Positions 1-10,354 of a DNA stretch of 23,012 bases are shown here, piece by piece (position 1 is the first letter of the stretch; every line of letters begins with the position of its first letter). The notes beneath the pieces are model-generated. The model did no database searches and was not told the DNA's origin. It was given only the letters and a program-made list of their open reading frames with translations. Made by a program: the position numbers and the translations under genes. Source of the stretch: Paramacrobiotus metropolitanus. Lineage: Eukaryota > Tardigrada > Eutardigrada > Parachela > Macrobiotidae. The stretch covers positions 1 through 23,012 of the forward strand of contig NW_026570650.1 of assembly GCF_019649055.1 (NCBI RefSeq), given 5' to 3'.

Positions 1-213
1 AATACCGTGGAATGGAAAAATTTGCCATCGGTCAAAAAACTGTTTATGAAGCAATGTCGTTCTGTAAAAAAAAACTTGACCACCATTTGATGTAAAATGA
101 TTTTACTCGTTGTGTTTCGTATTCTTTGTTATGTTTTGACATCGCTCTTATTACCTGCTATCTCAACGGTTGCGATTCAGTTGAAACAATATAGACGGCG
201 ATTACGCGCGTAA
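1..213 (+). other. possible 3' end of a plus-strand gene
   Basis: The first 90 bases are open in frame 1 and end in TGA at 88-90. A separate small open frame runs from an ATG at 97 to TAA at 211; it is strongly hydrophobic, then ends in a basic stretch (QYRRRLR). A consensus donor GTAAGT sits at 210-215 and an acceptor-like TTTTCAG ends at 274. Splicing there would add only two residues before a stop. A plus-strand AATAAA lies at 565-570. Together these suggest the last exons or 3'UTR of a gene that starts left of the window, but no family is recognisable and chance is not excluded. Confidence 0.2.
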
Positions 214-564
214 GTGTCCTTACTTTCCTTTTTCCCACGGTTTTATTTTGAACAACAATTTTAAAAATTTTCAGAAATTTGTAATTTAAGCATCGACCCC
301 AGTGCAATCGCCTCCCTCCCTTTTTCCACATTAACATTAACGTATCGCAACCGTACGAATTACTTCATACATAGAAAGCATTAGCTGTGCTGTTTCTTGT
401 ACTGATGGTTGTTTGTTCTGCTTTGTTTATTTTGCATGTCGTCATAATAATATTCATGTTTTTATGGTACCACCTCTCCATGTTAGCGTCATTTTGTGGT
501 GTAATTACTTGATGTTGTTCTGCTGTCTGAAGCCTAGAGAGGGCAACCGCTCCGTTGCAAGGAC

Positions 565-580
565 AATAAACTTCTTTATT
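565..580. terminator. back-to-back poly(A) signals
   Basis: AATAAA on the plus strand at 565-570 and AATAAA on the minus strand (TTTATT at 575-580) lie five bases apart. The minus-strand signal is about 67 bases past the stop of the Gr-like gene and fits as its polyadenylation signal. The plus-strand one could serve a convergent gene on the left. Confidence 0.45.
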
Positions 581-646
581 ATTATTATTATTATCAGAGA
601 CTTTGTAAGTCCGAAGAACACCGCACAAGTTCATTTAAAACTAACA

Positions 647-3073
647 TTATCCTACTTTTGCACCGGTGAAGTTGCCGGTTATGGTGTTATTGCCAAAGTA
701 GGCGGGGATCGCGTTACTACCTCCGCGGGAAGCGCCGCCGCCCTTATCATCCCAGATCAAAATGATGTAAGTGGTAATCTGGCCTAGCACCTATGCAGCC
801 ACAAGTCAATAACGCAGTCGGCATTCTTAGCGAGACTCGACACAATTCGTACCGATAAAACAAACTGGCGATCCAGCGTCACACAGCCGGCCAGATGCAA
901 CGCAACGCTGGTATTGTGTGCTTTATGCTGCTCCCACAGCAGTTCATTCCGCTGCGCTGGCTCGCTCTCCTGTTCCAGAATCTCTTCCAGCACTGTCTCC
1001 AAGCCTTTAGCCTGCACAAAAATACTGTAGCGGTCTCAACAGGTGGCACCACAGAGTTTGTTCCGGGAAATCAGCACTCGCAGCGTGTGCTTTTCTCCGG
1101 AGCGCACGAGGATATGCACGCTGCACTCGTGCTAATGTTTTGTGTACAAACTCTGTGATGCCACTTCGATCCGCTCGATTAATTGCGGTCAACCAGAAAT
1201 CTCTCAGCACCAACCATCATGGCTGTTTCACGTTTGTGTGACATAAGAATTCCTTTCTGCTCCCCACTTCGCCAAACAAATAGTCGGACAGACCAGTTGA
1301 ATAATGGCTAAAATTTCAATGGCGAAGCCGATGGGTACTTTAATCAGAGAATAAAGCCGTTTGTTTATTTGAAAAGCCGCTTCTTATGGGACGACTGAGG
1401 GCACAGAGCACTGCAAGTGCAGGCACAGGGTAAAGGTGCGTTTTATTAACTTAGTAACTGACTGACACTTAACACTTTCGCCTTGCGCATTTCCCAACGA
1501 AAACCATCAACCGATATATTAAACGAAAGACAGAAAAATTTCACGAATTTCGGTACCAAATAGGCCGTTTTTAAAGAGATCTAAGAGAAAATCGAGCCAC
1601 TGAAGCTTGTCTTAGACAAAGCACACGACTTCTTTGTAAAAACTGAAATTAAACCGTGGATTCAAATTATGTGCGATGTCTACGAGAAACTTTAGATACA
1701 TAACACTTTAGGTACCTTTACATCTCATAAAGAAAACCTCGTTTGGTATTAAAATTCTCTCTTTCGTTTGAGATATCGGTTGATGTTTTCCGTTGGGAAA
1801 TGCGCAAAGTGCATTTGTTAATACCAGCAGGCCAATAGCCAGTCCCGGATTTGCCTGGTTGATACAGGAGAGAGCCTAGATGCGCGCGGTTTGTGGTTAC
1901 AGTTACATAAGTGTAACACCTTTCTGCAGTCCACTATAGCGAAATTTTGGACGACGAATAACAGAAACCGTTTAATCGATCTTTGTTTAAAAGATTTGTT
2001 AAACAGAAAAAGTGCTTGTTTGCACAATACGCTTCAAATGGAAGTTTTCGACGCTCTTTCAGTCCTAGGTTGATTTATGTGGTTTATTTTGTTAGGCACA
2101 GAGTACATAAGCGAAACGATGTCATCTGTACCTGATCGTAACAGGCGATGGAGGCACCCACCGTCAAAGTAAGATGGGCCAGACTAAAGCCCATATAAAC
2201 ACTTAGCGCAGGTCCGATCGTCGGCAGCGTTCCGCGTACCAGCAGCAGATCATAGACCCAGTAGATCAATCCCTGCAACCACTGCAGCGCCAGCGGCATT
2301 CCGTAAAGGTCAGCCAGCGACAGAAAACGTTGTCGCAAATTCTTCACATCGCGCAGTGCGCCATCTCGTGTTTTCTTGTTCCGTAGACCAACATTCAGTC
2401 GGCTAAAGGTCACGGCGGTTGCAACGCAAATGTATGCCAAGAACTGATTGACGGAATGAATGCCGATCTGAAGCATATGTAGCACAATGTACAGGATACA
2501 CGATAAAAAATATCGGTGGCTGCGGTCAGACGACAGCGCCAGTAACACCGGCGAATCGACGACGGTCTTCGCGACGACCATTTGGCCGGCGGCGATAATG
2601 CGAATCTGCAGCGCTATGTGCACAAATAGACAAGCTGTGATAACGGTCACCGTCACCAGTACCAACCCCCCATCCGCGGTGGCGGCGTTTTTATGGATGA
2701 GCGGCACGATTTGCTGCAGAACGGCGCCGGTGTTGGTTGAAGCGTTCATGTAGAGAATTATGCTGAGGTAAAAGAGCGAATCGACGACGTAATAGAGGCA
2801 CACGTTTTCCACGAAATCCTGCAAATTTTCCACCGGACCGGACTCACGGTTAGCGAAGCGGGCGACGATGTACAGCGATAAAAACACGATGTAGAACGCC
2901 GACCAGATTACGGAGAAGACGCGGACACCGGTTCTGCCGTCGTTCGTTCCAATGCGAAAAACGCCGAAAGCAGATGCCGCGATCAAACTTGGCTGAGCCA
3001 GTGCATTCCAGAAAGAAACTGATGACATCCAGTTCTTCAAAGACTTCAGCTGTGTATTGACGAAGGAACGCAT
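647..3073 (-). CDS. gustatory receptor-like seven-transmembrane protein, 3 exons, about 410 aa
   Basis: Predicted chemoreceptor of the invertebrate Gr/GRL superfamily, an inverted 7TM family acting as ligand-gated cation channels in the plasma membrane. Exons (minus strand): 3073-2132, 1011-853, 778-647. Both introns are phase 0 with GT-AG ends (1120 and 74 bp). Exon 1 (314 aa) carries about six hydrophobic segments and ends in CYDQ. Exon 2 holds the intracellular loop and a GCVTLDRQFVLS stretch. Exon 3 opens with ITTYIILIWDD, matching the family signature TYhhhhhQF of TM7 with WDD replacing QF. A phase-0 intron just before the TY exon is classic for arthropod Grs. The start is the first in-frame ATG, at 3073; the frame stays open upstream without another ATG. 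Length, topology, signature and intron phase agree, but sequence divergence is high. The ligand cannot be told. Confidence 0.72.
1480..1810. repeat. inverted-repeat element inside the Gr-like gene intron
   Basis: Two arms, about 1482-1580 and 1725-1808, are diverged reverse complements. Both carry TTGCGCATTTCCCAACG (mirrored at the right as CGTTGGGAAATGCGCAA, with one mismatch at the edge), then ATCAACCGATAT and AAACGAAAGA in the same order. About 145 bases without ORFs lie between. This is the shape of a non-autonomous DNA transposon or foldback element. I could not define its outer ends or a target duplication. Confidence 0.6.
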
Positions 3074-3970
3074 TGTAGGAATAAGAGTGACGAGAGAAGC
3101 GGCAGATCCAAAGGATTTTGGGTGACAGCATGCGAATGCTGTATAAAGCACTGTTTCACTCTTTGGTAATAAAACCGTTATTCAAGACCAGAATAGTGCT
3201 CGTAATTACAAGTCAGCAGCAAAATCACAATCTGTTCACAACAATTTTGGGCGACGGAGATAAACGGCGTCAGGCGAGCGAAAAGTATGGATGTAAAGTG
3301 CAGCCGGCATGGCCATGGATGCCACTCAGCGGCACTTGCTGACAACTTTATTTCCTCGGACTGTTGTTTGCACATTGCCGTTCGGGGATTTATAAGTGCA
3401 CTCTTCTGAGTCTTCATCATTATCGATCCAAGAGTTATCAGATTATCTTTGGATCGATAATATTGTAATGGTTCTGTATCTATATAAATATAGGATCTAT
3501 GGGTTACCTTGGATAACATCCAGGAATCAAAAATTAATAACGCATGTGTGCTACAACCATGCCATCATCGCTCTCGGTATGTGTTCCCGCAAAATAATTG
3601 TGGAAACAACAACTGTGGACAAGCAGATTGTATCGACACGAAAGGAAGAAACAGTTTTTAGACCCGCTTCGCGAAGCGGCAGTCCATTCTTGATAAAGTA
3701 GTCGCAAATGCCCCGCCTTTACATTTGCGCTGCATAAGCCTCAAAAGTGCTTCTTAATTACGATTAGATACAGCAGTGTAATGCAGGGTAAAAACTGAAA
3801 CTAACCACAAAACGACGATATTCCGCGCGCACGGCAAAAACCACCCGACTTCAACGGATATAGATTAATGAAGTACATACTCATCGCACTTTGGTAAGAA
3901 ACCAGCGCTGGGACCAGCGCTGGGACCAAATGCTCCTAGTAAGGGCACTGAGCGACTTCAGTAAAGGACC
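3074..3970. other. intergenic region with short perfect palindromes
   Basis: No coding region is convincing here. It should contain the promoter and 5'UTR of the Gr-like gene. It holds a 13-bp perfect hairpin (3419-3431 with 3449-3461), a loop-less 16-bp palindrome (3664-3679) and two tandem copies of ACCAGCGCTGGG near 3901-3925. Confidence 0.5.
3419..3461. repeat. 13-bp perfect inverted repeat, 17-nt loop
   Basis: ATTATCGATCCAA at 3419-3431 is exactly complementary to TTGGATCGATAAT at 3449-3461. It lies about 350 bp upstream of the Gr-like start. It could be a small transposon relic or a cruciform-forming site. Confidence 0.6.
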
Positions 3971-3974
3971 CGAG

Positions 3975-4177
3975 TACGACACGTCGAAAATCAGTAGACA
4001 TGAATCCAGTCAGCGTCTCTAGCTTCTCGTTCACGGAAGACCATAGTACTGGTAATCGCGTATCAGCTGCGGCAGCGTATATAGATCGAACAAAGCGACC
4101 TGGTGTGGCACAATACTCCACCGGTGGTGCGATTGTGGCGTGTACGGAACGAGAGCGGTACGAATATGACCTATGGC
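3975..4177 (-). pseudogene. decayed remnant of the orphan GPCR family
   Basis: The plus-strand sequence 4034-4140 lines up almost without gaps with 5253-5360 inside the intact GPCR gene (TM4 to extracellular loop 2). Shared runs include ATCGCGTAT, GCGGCAG and GTGCGATTGTGGCG. The part near 3975-4010 resembles the TM5 region of the 8174-9112 gene (ACGTCGAA...GTGAATTCGGTCAG). The sequence between these two blocks is shortened. No usable reading frame remains and both ends of the receptor are missing, so this is a dead copy on the same strand as its relatives. Confidence 0.65.
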
Positions 4178-4597
4178 ATAAGTATTTTACCAAAATGCAC
4201 TAGTATGTGCAATGCGATACTAATTATTGTTTCCCGTGATTCTGAATTTCCTGATTCGTGTTTGCTCTTACCAACTTTATGATTCTCCTGGCTCCTAGAT
4301 TTGTTAGCGGTACGGGCGCTAACAAACTGCATTATTACCTTTTTGTCGATCTCGCAGTGCTTCAATTTTGAAACTGAAGTACTATAATGAAATTCAGCGC
4401 AATAATGTCTTCCATCCTGAAGACGTACCTGGCTTGCCCAGCTGTGAGCGGCCACTATACGCTGTAGTCAAGTATATGCAGTCGCAAATAGTAAAATCAG
4501 TTATGCTGATCGGACCAATATTTATACTTCCCAGCTCTCACAAGTCACAGCTATAACAGAACAAAGCATACAGCCTTTAGTTTACAGTGTATCTGCT

Positions 4598-4603
4598 TTT
4601 AAT
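4598..4603 (-). terminator. candidate poly(A) signal of the first GPCR gene
   Basis: The minus strand reads ATTAAA (plus TTTAAT) about 115 bases past the stop at 4716. It is a common variant hexamer. The assignment rests on position alone. Confidence 0.3.
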
Positions 4604-4715
4604 GGGTTCCATATTTCATGCAGGGAACCGAAAACATCGAATAGATCAATTCGTAATTATCTGACAATAGCTGTGCATGGTGCTAGCTTTCTTGAAAATT
4701 CAAATGCGCGTCATG

Positions 4716-5792
4716 CTACACCGTCGTCGTAGCTACTGCGTTGGTGTTCTCCGTGATTTCCGCTCGAGAGGCTGGTAGATGAAATGTGCCAGAAAAGTGG
4801 CTAAATTGATTTGCATTATGTCTTTTGCAAAGTCGACGTGCATACTTTTTCACATTGCCCAGGGTGAGGCAGAAGAACAAGGGATCCAAGATCGATTGCA
4901 GATTGTACAGGATGGATTGGGCTTGATAGAAGGTGGCACCCAGTTGCACAGTGGGATAACCGCTTAGAATCGTATAGTAGCAGATAGTAGGAAGCCAGCA
5001 CACCATGGTGCTGCACGTGTACAGCGTCAGCAGTATAAACGGTCGCCGGAGAGATTCCTGCGTCCCTTTCAGTCGACGCTGCTCGGCGTTGGTACTATCA
5101 GCCGGTCTTATCTGCCGCCGCGACAACATCTTCCAAAGTAAAAATGGATAAGCGAGGAAGATGCTCACGCATGGTGCATCATAAATTAAAATGTTGGTGA
5201 ATTCTGTCCAAGTGAACTGGCGGGCGGTATTGAGCCGGCAGCCTTTCTCCAACGGTAAACGATAGTATAGGTCATCGCGTATTACTTGCGGCAGCATAAA
5301 CAGGTGCACGTATACGACCACGGCGACACATATAACTGCAGCCGTCGTGCGATTGTGGCGGGCACGGTAAGAAATTGGCCCGAAGAGCGCCCATGCGCGA
5401 TTCAACGTGATAAGCAGGTGATAATGGTAGATCAGAGAGGGCAGTATGTATAAGGAATACAGCCGCATGGTGCAAACGAAATTGCCTAGGCGCAACCATC
5501 CGTACGCATCCGCGACTGCAACTATGGTATAATCCACCGCCACAAATGCTACATTGCTGCACATTAAGGCCAGTACGTACACGTTGAACGGTGTCTGTAG
5601 TGACGTTTTAGTCAACATTAAGACCAGCGCCAAGGCGTTCAACGTTACGGCCAATATCTTGTTGCTTAGCAGACTGACGGATACTGGTCGTCCCAACGAT
5701 GCGTTGAACAGAGGCGAAAACAGTTGCGAGGTGTTGAAATGGGCCGTCGTGATGGCCGGCAGATGATGATCAGTTGTTGCGTTGGAATCCAT
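4716..5792 (-). CDS. orphan class A (rhodopsin-like) GPCR, intact, 358 aa
   Basis: Single-exon seven-transmembrane receptor in the plasma membrane. The ATG at 5792 gives an N-terminus starting MDSNATT with three N-glycosylation sequons (NAT, NTS, NAS). Rough layout: TM1 44-62 (N52), TM2 70-92, TM3 107-131, TM4 150-170, TM5 199-222, TM6 252-275, TM7 288-312, then a Cys (322) near the end of helix 8. Cys107 and Cys185 should form the TM3-loop disulfide. Class A hallmarks are present but altered: NRA for DRY (131-133), Asn80 where Asp2.50 is expected, CWLP in TM6 (265-268), and DPLFF for NPxxY (303-307). The tail is longer than in the two paralogues. No known ligand subfamily is recognisable. 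The changed switch residues appear in all copies here, so they are a family trait and not decay. Confidence 0.85.
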   Translation of the reverse strand: MDSNATTDHHLPAITTAHFNTSQLFSPLFNASLGRPVSVSLLSNKILAVTLNALALVLMLTKTSLQTPFNVYVLALMCSNVAFVAVDYTIVAVADAYGWLRLGNFVCTMRLYSLYILPSLIYHYHLLITLNRAWALFGPISYRARHNRTTAAVICVAVVVYVHLFMLPQVIRDDLYYRLPLEKGCRLNTARQFTWTEFTNILIYDAPCVSIFLAYPFLLWKMLSRRQIRPADSTNAEQRRLKGTQESLRRPFILLTLYTCSTMVCWLPTICYYTILSGYPTVQLGATFYQAQSILYNLQSILDPLFFCLTLGNVKKYARRLCKRHNANQFSHFSGTFHLPASRAEITENTNAVATTTV

Positions 5793-7480
5793 TTATGGTC
5801 TTCACCTCTTAATATTGTTTGGCCAATAAAATCCAGTGTTTGCGCTGTTCGAAACAACAACGATGGGCGATAAGAAAAGTAGAACAAAATAATGATGAAA
5901 GGTATGAAGCGCGCTAAAATAGCAGTTACGAGGTACAACGCAACATAAGCTGTTCACTTGGCACCAAAGAGATATGGCCGTCACAGCCATTTAGGCGTTT
6001 AGGCTTACTCGGCGCGAATACCATTGTTAACTTTCGCACGTTTTTCTGCTTGCAACAAACCTCAGTAGCTCTGTAATTGAAGAAACTAAAGAACTCTTCC
6101 GCCTCCGGAATTCAGAATCAGGAAATTAGGATTTGAAGTCTGCCGATCCCTTCCCGTTTTTGACATCATTCTTAAACATGACACAGCAGCATAATCATGT
6201 ACTCCTTCGGGAAATCTCAGACGGTGGTGGCTGTTGCACTTCTGTGTTCGGCCTATCCCTACGATTAGCCTCATACCGGATCTGTCAGAAATGAAAGTCG
6301 TTTGCATCTTGGTACGGAGTAAATGGTGGCACTGGCACCTGCCATTAGCAGTTCTAACTGGCAGCTTACTGGCTAGTCATAAAACGTGGCAACTAGCAAA
6401 CTGCCAGGATACCGCGTTCATAGTGCAGTAAGGAAGATTAAATAACTAACTGGGTACAAATTTCGCAACGAGAAACACGGCGATTTACCATGTTTACCCA
6501 ACGAAGGGCGCTCTACCACATAGCTCAATTCAAGACCACTTTTTGGCGTTGCAGATGTTTATTACATTGGCAGGCATAGTACAAGACAAAGATCTTAGGG
6601 TCGGGTTAACCATAGATAAGTGGTATCTCTGCTATGGAGATCTGTTTTGTTTTAGAATGGATTTCTTGGTGGCAGAATCATAGTTAATTGTTTCTGCATT
6701 TCTGAAAATTGTCCTCATTTATCGCTTGCCAGTTGCGAAATGGCACATGCCATTGCCAGTGGCAGCTTATCATGCCTATCCTTTTACTGTAACTGCAGTT
6801 TACTGCAGCTATGGCCTTAAACCGGAATTTGAAATTTTTCACCCAAAAGCGTCAAGAGGATAAATTTTCTCATTCCGATCTATTTTCTTATTTCCAGAAT
6901 AATCCAGAATATTTACCTATCAGTTAAATTTTCCTGCACTTGCTGCGCAGGAGACTCCGTAATTGATAATTATCAGAAATTGTTCTCCCTTCCCGTTTCT
7001 CGTCATTCTCTGTTTTTTCAAGCTGCGAACGATCCGATGGCAGTTTATAGCTGACTTAAAACCTGACCGACTGGCCGATTTTAATCTCTTTTTGTCGTCC
7101 ATTGTACTGTTTGTCGAATGTCGCGAGGAAGGTAATATGTGTGTCGATGGCCGAATTACCTTTTTTTCGTCAAATAAGACAGCCAAAACCGTTACTGCTT
7201 TCTTTGCAATGGCTGGGGGCGCGTGACTTCAGCGTTTTGTCACTGGTATTTTACAACGTGTAACTAAAAAACGGTCCCACCGATTTTATAATTTTAAAGT
7301 AATCTGTAAAGGACAAGTCGAGCTATACGTGCTAAATAAGAACTGAAAGAAAGACGGTTATGGCGCAAAATAATTCAAGCTTGACCACTTGAAGGTATGA
7401 CGTCGTTCTCTAAAGATGGCTTGCCATTTAAAGGTCTCTACTTGTAGCAATAAACATAATTTATCAGTTTAGTCGTAGCC
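5793..7480. other. intergenic region, nothing convincing
   Basis: This stretch lies upstream of the first GPCR gene and should hold its promoter and 5'UTR. Open frames are short and show no domain, signal peptide or splice-consistent continuation. Around 6320-6370 and 6735-6775 there are clusters of TGGCA/TGCCA motifs, but no clean repeat unit could be defined. Confidence 0.45.
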
Positions 7481-7970
7481 CGCGCTGCATGACGGCAATG
7501 GTAGGGTCACATTTCTCACCATTGCAGTGATGAAAAAAACGCGGCTGGCATTGTACCTTTCAATGCTATGTATAAATTAGTTAGGCTTGGATTTGCGTGA
7601 TCATCTCTTTGTTGCGTGAGTATCATTCACAAATCCTTCCATCCTTCCATCAGTTAACCGTTCGCCGAATTTGTATAACCTGATCGATTTAATCTATAAC
7701 ATTTTCTTCGAATAATCATGCGAACAAGCCTGATCGTTTCCATTGCATTGCTTTTGGTAATCAGAGCCCATACAGACGTCTAATGTCGTCGAAACGTAAA
7801 TAATTTATTAATGTTAACGGTACAACTTACTTTGAATTTCTTCTCTGAGAATAATTTACTGATTACAGCTTTGGAGGCGATTATGCGTTTTCTTCATACT
7901 TTACAGCGAATCGAAAGCGCCACGTCGATTGTTCATGCGAGCCAAAAATCTCCAAAAATGTAAGTTTATA
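7480..7970. repeat. intergenic duplicate, copy A
   Basis: This stretch aligns collinearly, with many substitutions and small gaps, to about 9540-10120. Matching landmarks in order are CGCGCTGC, a TTTCTCACC block, GGCATTGT, the CATCCTTCCATCC stretch, ACATTTTCTTC and TTTACAGCGAA...GCGCCAC. Copies A and B flank the middle GPCR gene, as expected if a gene-plus-spacer unit of about 2 kb was tandemly duplicated. Confidence 0.6.
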
Positions 7971-8173
7971 CATCCAAGTTTTGCACTTTGAAATTGGGAC
8001 TGGATATGATTTTGTTCGACAAAAGCCAGCCTACACGTTAAAATGCCAGCGGGAGGAAGAATTATAATGAATAAATAACCTAAGAAACACTGAAACACCA
8101 TGCGCAGTCGCCTGCGCAACCCGCTGTTTTAGGAAGCGCGTGCACTGTTCTGGACTTGAATATCGTTTTTGCC

Positions 8174-9112
8174 TCAGCACAGTCGAAGTGCACAATGCCG
8201 CACGTTACCGAAGGTGAGACAGAAGAATAGCGGGTCCAGGATCGGTTGCAGGTTGTACAGAGTCGACGTGACTTGCAATACGACGGGTCCCATCCGAACC
8301 GATGGATAATTGCTGAGGATAGTATAGTAGCACATACTCGGAAGCCAGCACACCAGGGAACTGAACGTGTACAACGTCAGCAGTGTGAACGAACGGTTGA
8401 AAGCTTCGTGTTGTGCTGTAGCAGTACCCGGTCTAGTCCGTCGACGGTACAACAATTTCCCCAGCAAGAATGGATATGCGACATAAATCACCACACAGGG
8501 TACGTCGAACATCCAAATACTCGTGAATTCGGTCAGAACAAACTGACTGGCGAGATTCAGTCGGCAGCCTTTCTCCAGTGGTAGGCGATAGTACACGTGA
8601 TCAAGTATCACTTGCGGCAACATAAACACATGCGCGTAAACTGCCACCGCGCCGCACAATATGCCGGCCACAGCGTGGTTATGCCGAGCACGGTAGAAGA
8701 TAGGCCCGAAGAGTGCCCAGGCGCGATTCAGCGTGATCAGCAGATGGTAGTGATAAATCATTGGAACGACGACATATAAAAAATACGGGCGGACGGTGCA
8801 ATGAAAGTTGCCTAGCCAGTAGGTCCCATATGCGTCCGCGACGATGATTAATGTAGAGCTTCCACAGGCGTACTCCAGATTGCTGCACATCAGGGCCACA
8901 ACGTACATGTTGAAAGGTGTGCGCAGTGAGGTCTGGGATACTGTTAAAAGGAGCGCCACCGGATTGATCATTATGGTTAGTGTCTCGATGCGACTGACTG
9001 ATACCGACTGCTCAAACGTTGTGTTATACGGCCGTGGAAATGATATTGCTTTGTTGATATGGGGCAGTGATAGAGCGGATAGATTCTGAGACGTTGTTGT
9101 ATTCGGATCCAT
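8174..9112 (-). CDS. orphan class A GPCR paralogue, intact, 312 aa
   Basis: Single-exon paralogue of the 4716-5792 receptor, same strand, with matching start (MDPNTTT against MDSNATT) at the ATG ending at 9112. Asn50 in TM1, the TM3 Cys (105), NRA (129-131), CWLP in TM6 and DPLFF in TM7 are all kept, so it shares the family's altered class A motifs. It stops right after the RLC at the end of helix 8. The frameshifted copy at 12051-13030 also ends close to this point, so the short tail is probably normal and the 358-aa gene has an extended one. The third intracellular loop is shorter than in the 358-aa protein. The ligand is unknown. Confidence 0.83.
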   Translation of the reverse strand: MDPNTTTSQNLSALSLPHINKAISFPRPYNTTFEQSVSVSRIETLTIMINPVALLLTVSQTSLRTPFNMYVVALMCSNLEYACGSSTLIIVADAYGTYWLGNFHCTVRPYFLYVVVPMIYHYHLLITLNRAWALFGPIFYRARHNHAVAGILCGAVAVYAHVFMLPQVILDHVYYRLPLEKGCRLNLASQFVLTEFTSIWMFDVPCVVIYVAYPFLLGKLLYRRRTRPGTATAQHEAFNRSFTLLTLYTFSSLVCWLPSMCYYTILSNYPSVRMGPVVLQVTSTLYNLQPILDPLFFCLTFGNVRHCALRLC

Positions 9113-9539
9113 TAGCGGCGGTAGTCGGTTTAAAAGCCAGGTGCTGAGTGGCCAACGAAGTTTTCGGCACTTGTGCCGATGAATATACGTTAGAGATCAG
9201 AAAAGAACCCAAAGAACCATTGTGGTGCTTTGCGGTGGCGGAGGAGTACGTCCAAGATATGAAAAAGGGGAGCGAACGACTCGGTGTTCGATGCGGATGG
9301 GGCCTGCAGATTAATGCAGGCAAAGACGAACTCAGTATTCAGCAATCAATTCAAGATCGTCGCAGATGAATGGCAGTTTGCCAGTAGTACAGAGTCTGTA
9401 TTTCGTACACCCATGCAAAGTTACAGTCTCCTGATTAGGTAACATTGCTCCTCTATTGCTCGGCTGAATTTGACCCCGCGGGATTGAATCCTGTCTGTTC
9501 AAGCGGTAGCCTACTAGCCATTATTCTTCAGCAAACTAA

Positions 9540-10120
9540 GACCCGCGCTGCGTAACGGCTGTGTTCGGTAAAATTTCTCACCTTTGCCAGCGTGAGAAAA
9601 AGTGGGCGGCATTGTGCTGAGCAGTGTCACAAATTAAATTACCCCGCAGCTGCGTGATGATCTACTTTCGTGCATTGGGGTCATACGCACCATCCTTCCA
9701 TCCATTCCTCAATATCTCATTAATTTTGCTGAATTTATAAAAGATGTTTGATTAAGTTTGAAACATTTTCTTCAATCTGTGCAGCAAACTACTTGGGCCT
9801 AAGCTTTCCACTGCCTTGAACCCCTCCCTTAGTAGGTTTCGGCAGTCAGGAACCCACGTTTTGTGCTGAATGTTAAAAATTGATGTCCTAAATAATTAAA
9901 TATGGGCTGTCAATTGGAATTACCGCATACCCATCCATACCCATGGCTTTGTCGGCTGTTGGTTGAAACAACTCGACAACTTTGTTTAACGTTTTCTTTA
10001 ATGATGAATTTAGGAAATAAGGCTTTCCAGGCGGTGATCTGATTATATGGGCCGGTGCGCCATTACAGCGAACTACATAAATGCGCCACCTTGATTGTGA
10101 TTTGTGACCAAAAACGGCTA
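9540..10120. repeat. intergenic duplicate, copy B
   Basis: Diverged partner of 7480-7970, offset by about 2.06 kb. It lies just upstream of the intact 312-aa GPCR gene and is followed within about 250 bases by the GPCR remnant at 10355-10440, in the same order as copy A and its gene. Most of the receptor body that should follow has been deleted. Confidence 0.6.
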
Positions 10121-10354
10121 CGGTGATTGTCAGTTCTTTTGCACGTTTCCTTTTTGACCATTATTTAATTAAGGTCATACGCTTACATAATGCACTTGCT
10201 CTTCAAAGACGCTACGGTAAACTACAGGTACAGAAGAACAAGTTCTTTAAAACAGCCGATCATTTGAAAATTCAAGATTGAGCGACAACGTAACTGCACA
10301 AAAAATCAGAAAGGTGCGGTGGCCCTAAGAGATGCGCGCCTAGACACTGTTCAG

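Noticed and set aside
413-787. Plus-strand open frame of 124 codons
   Set aside because: Its GC-rich 3' half is the antisense of the last Gr-like exon (647-778), and the rest is an ATT microsatellite and untranslated sequence.
784-1017. Gr-like last exon reading straight to the stop at 784
   Set aside because: A phase-0 donor (TCG/GTACGA at 852) and a good acceptor at 779 join to a TY-containing exon at 778-647, which restores the family TM7; the read-through version lacks it.
9148-9369. Plus-strand open frame of 73 codons upstream of the 312-aa GPCR gene
   Set aside because: No domain, signal or homologous frame is seen near the sister genes, and the length is within chance.
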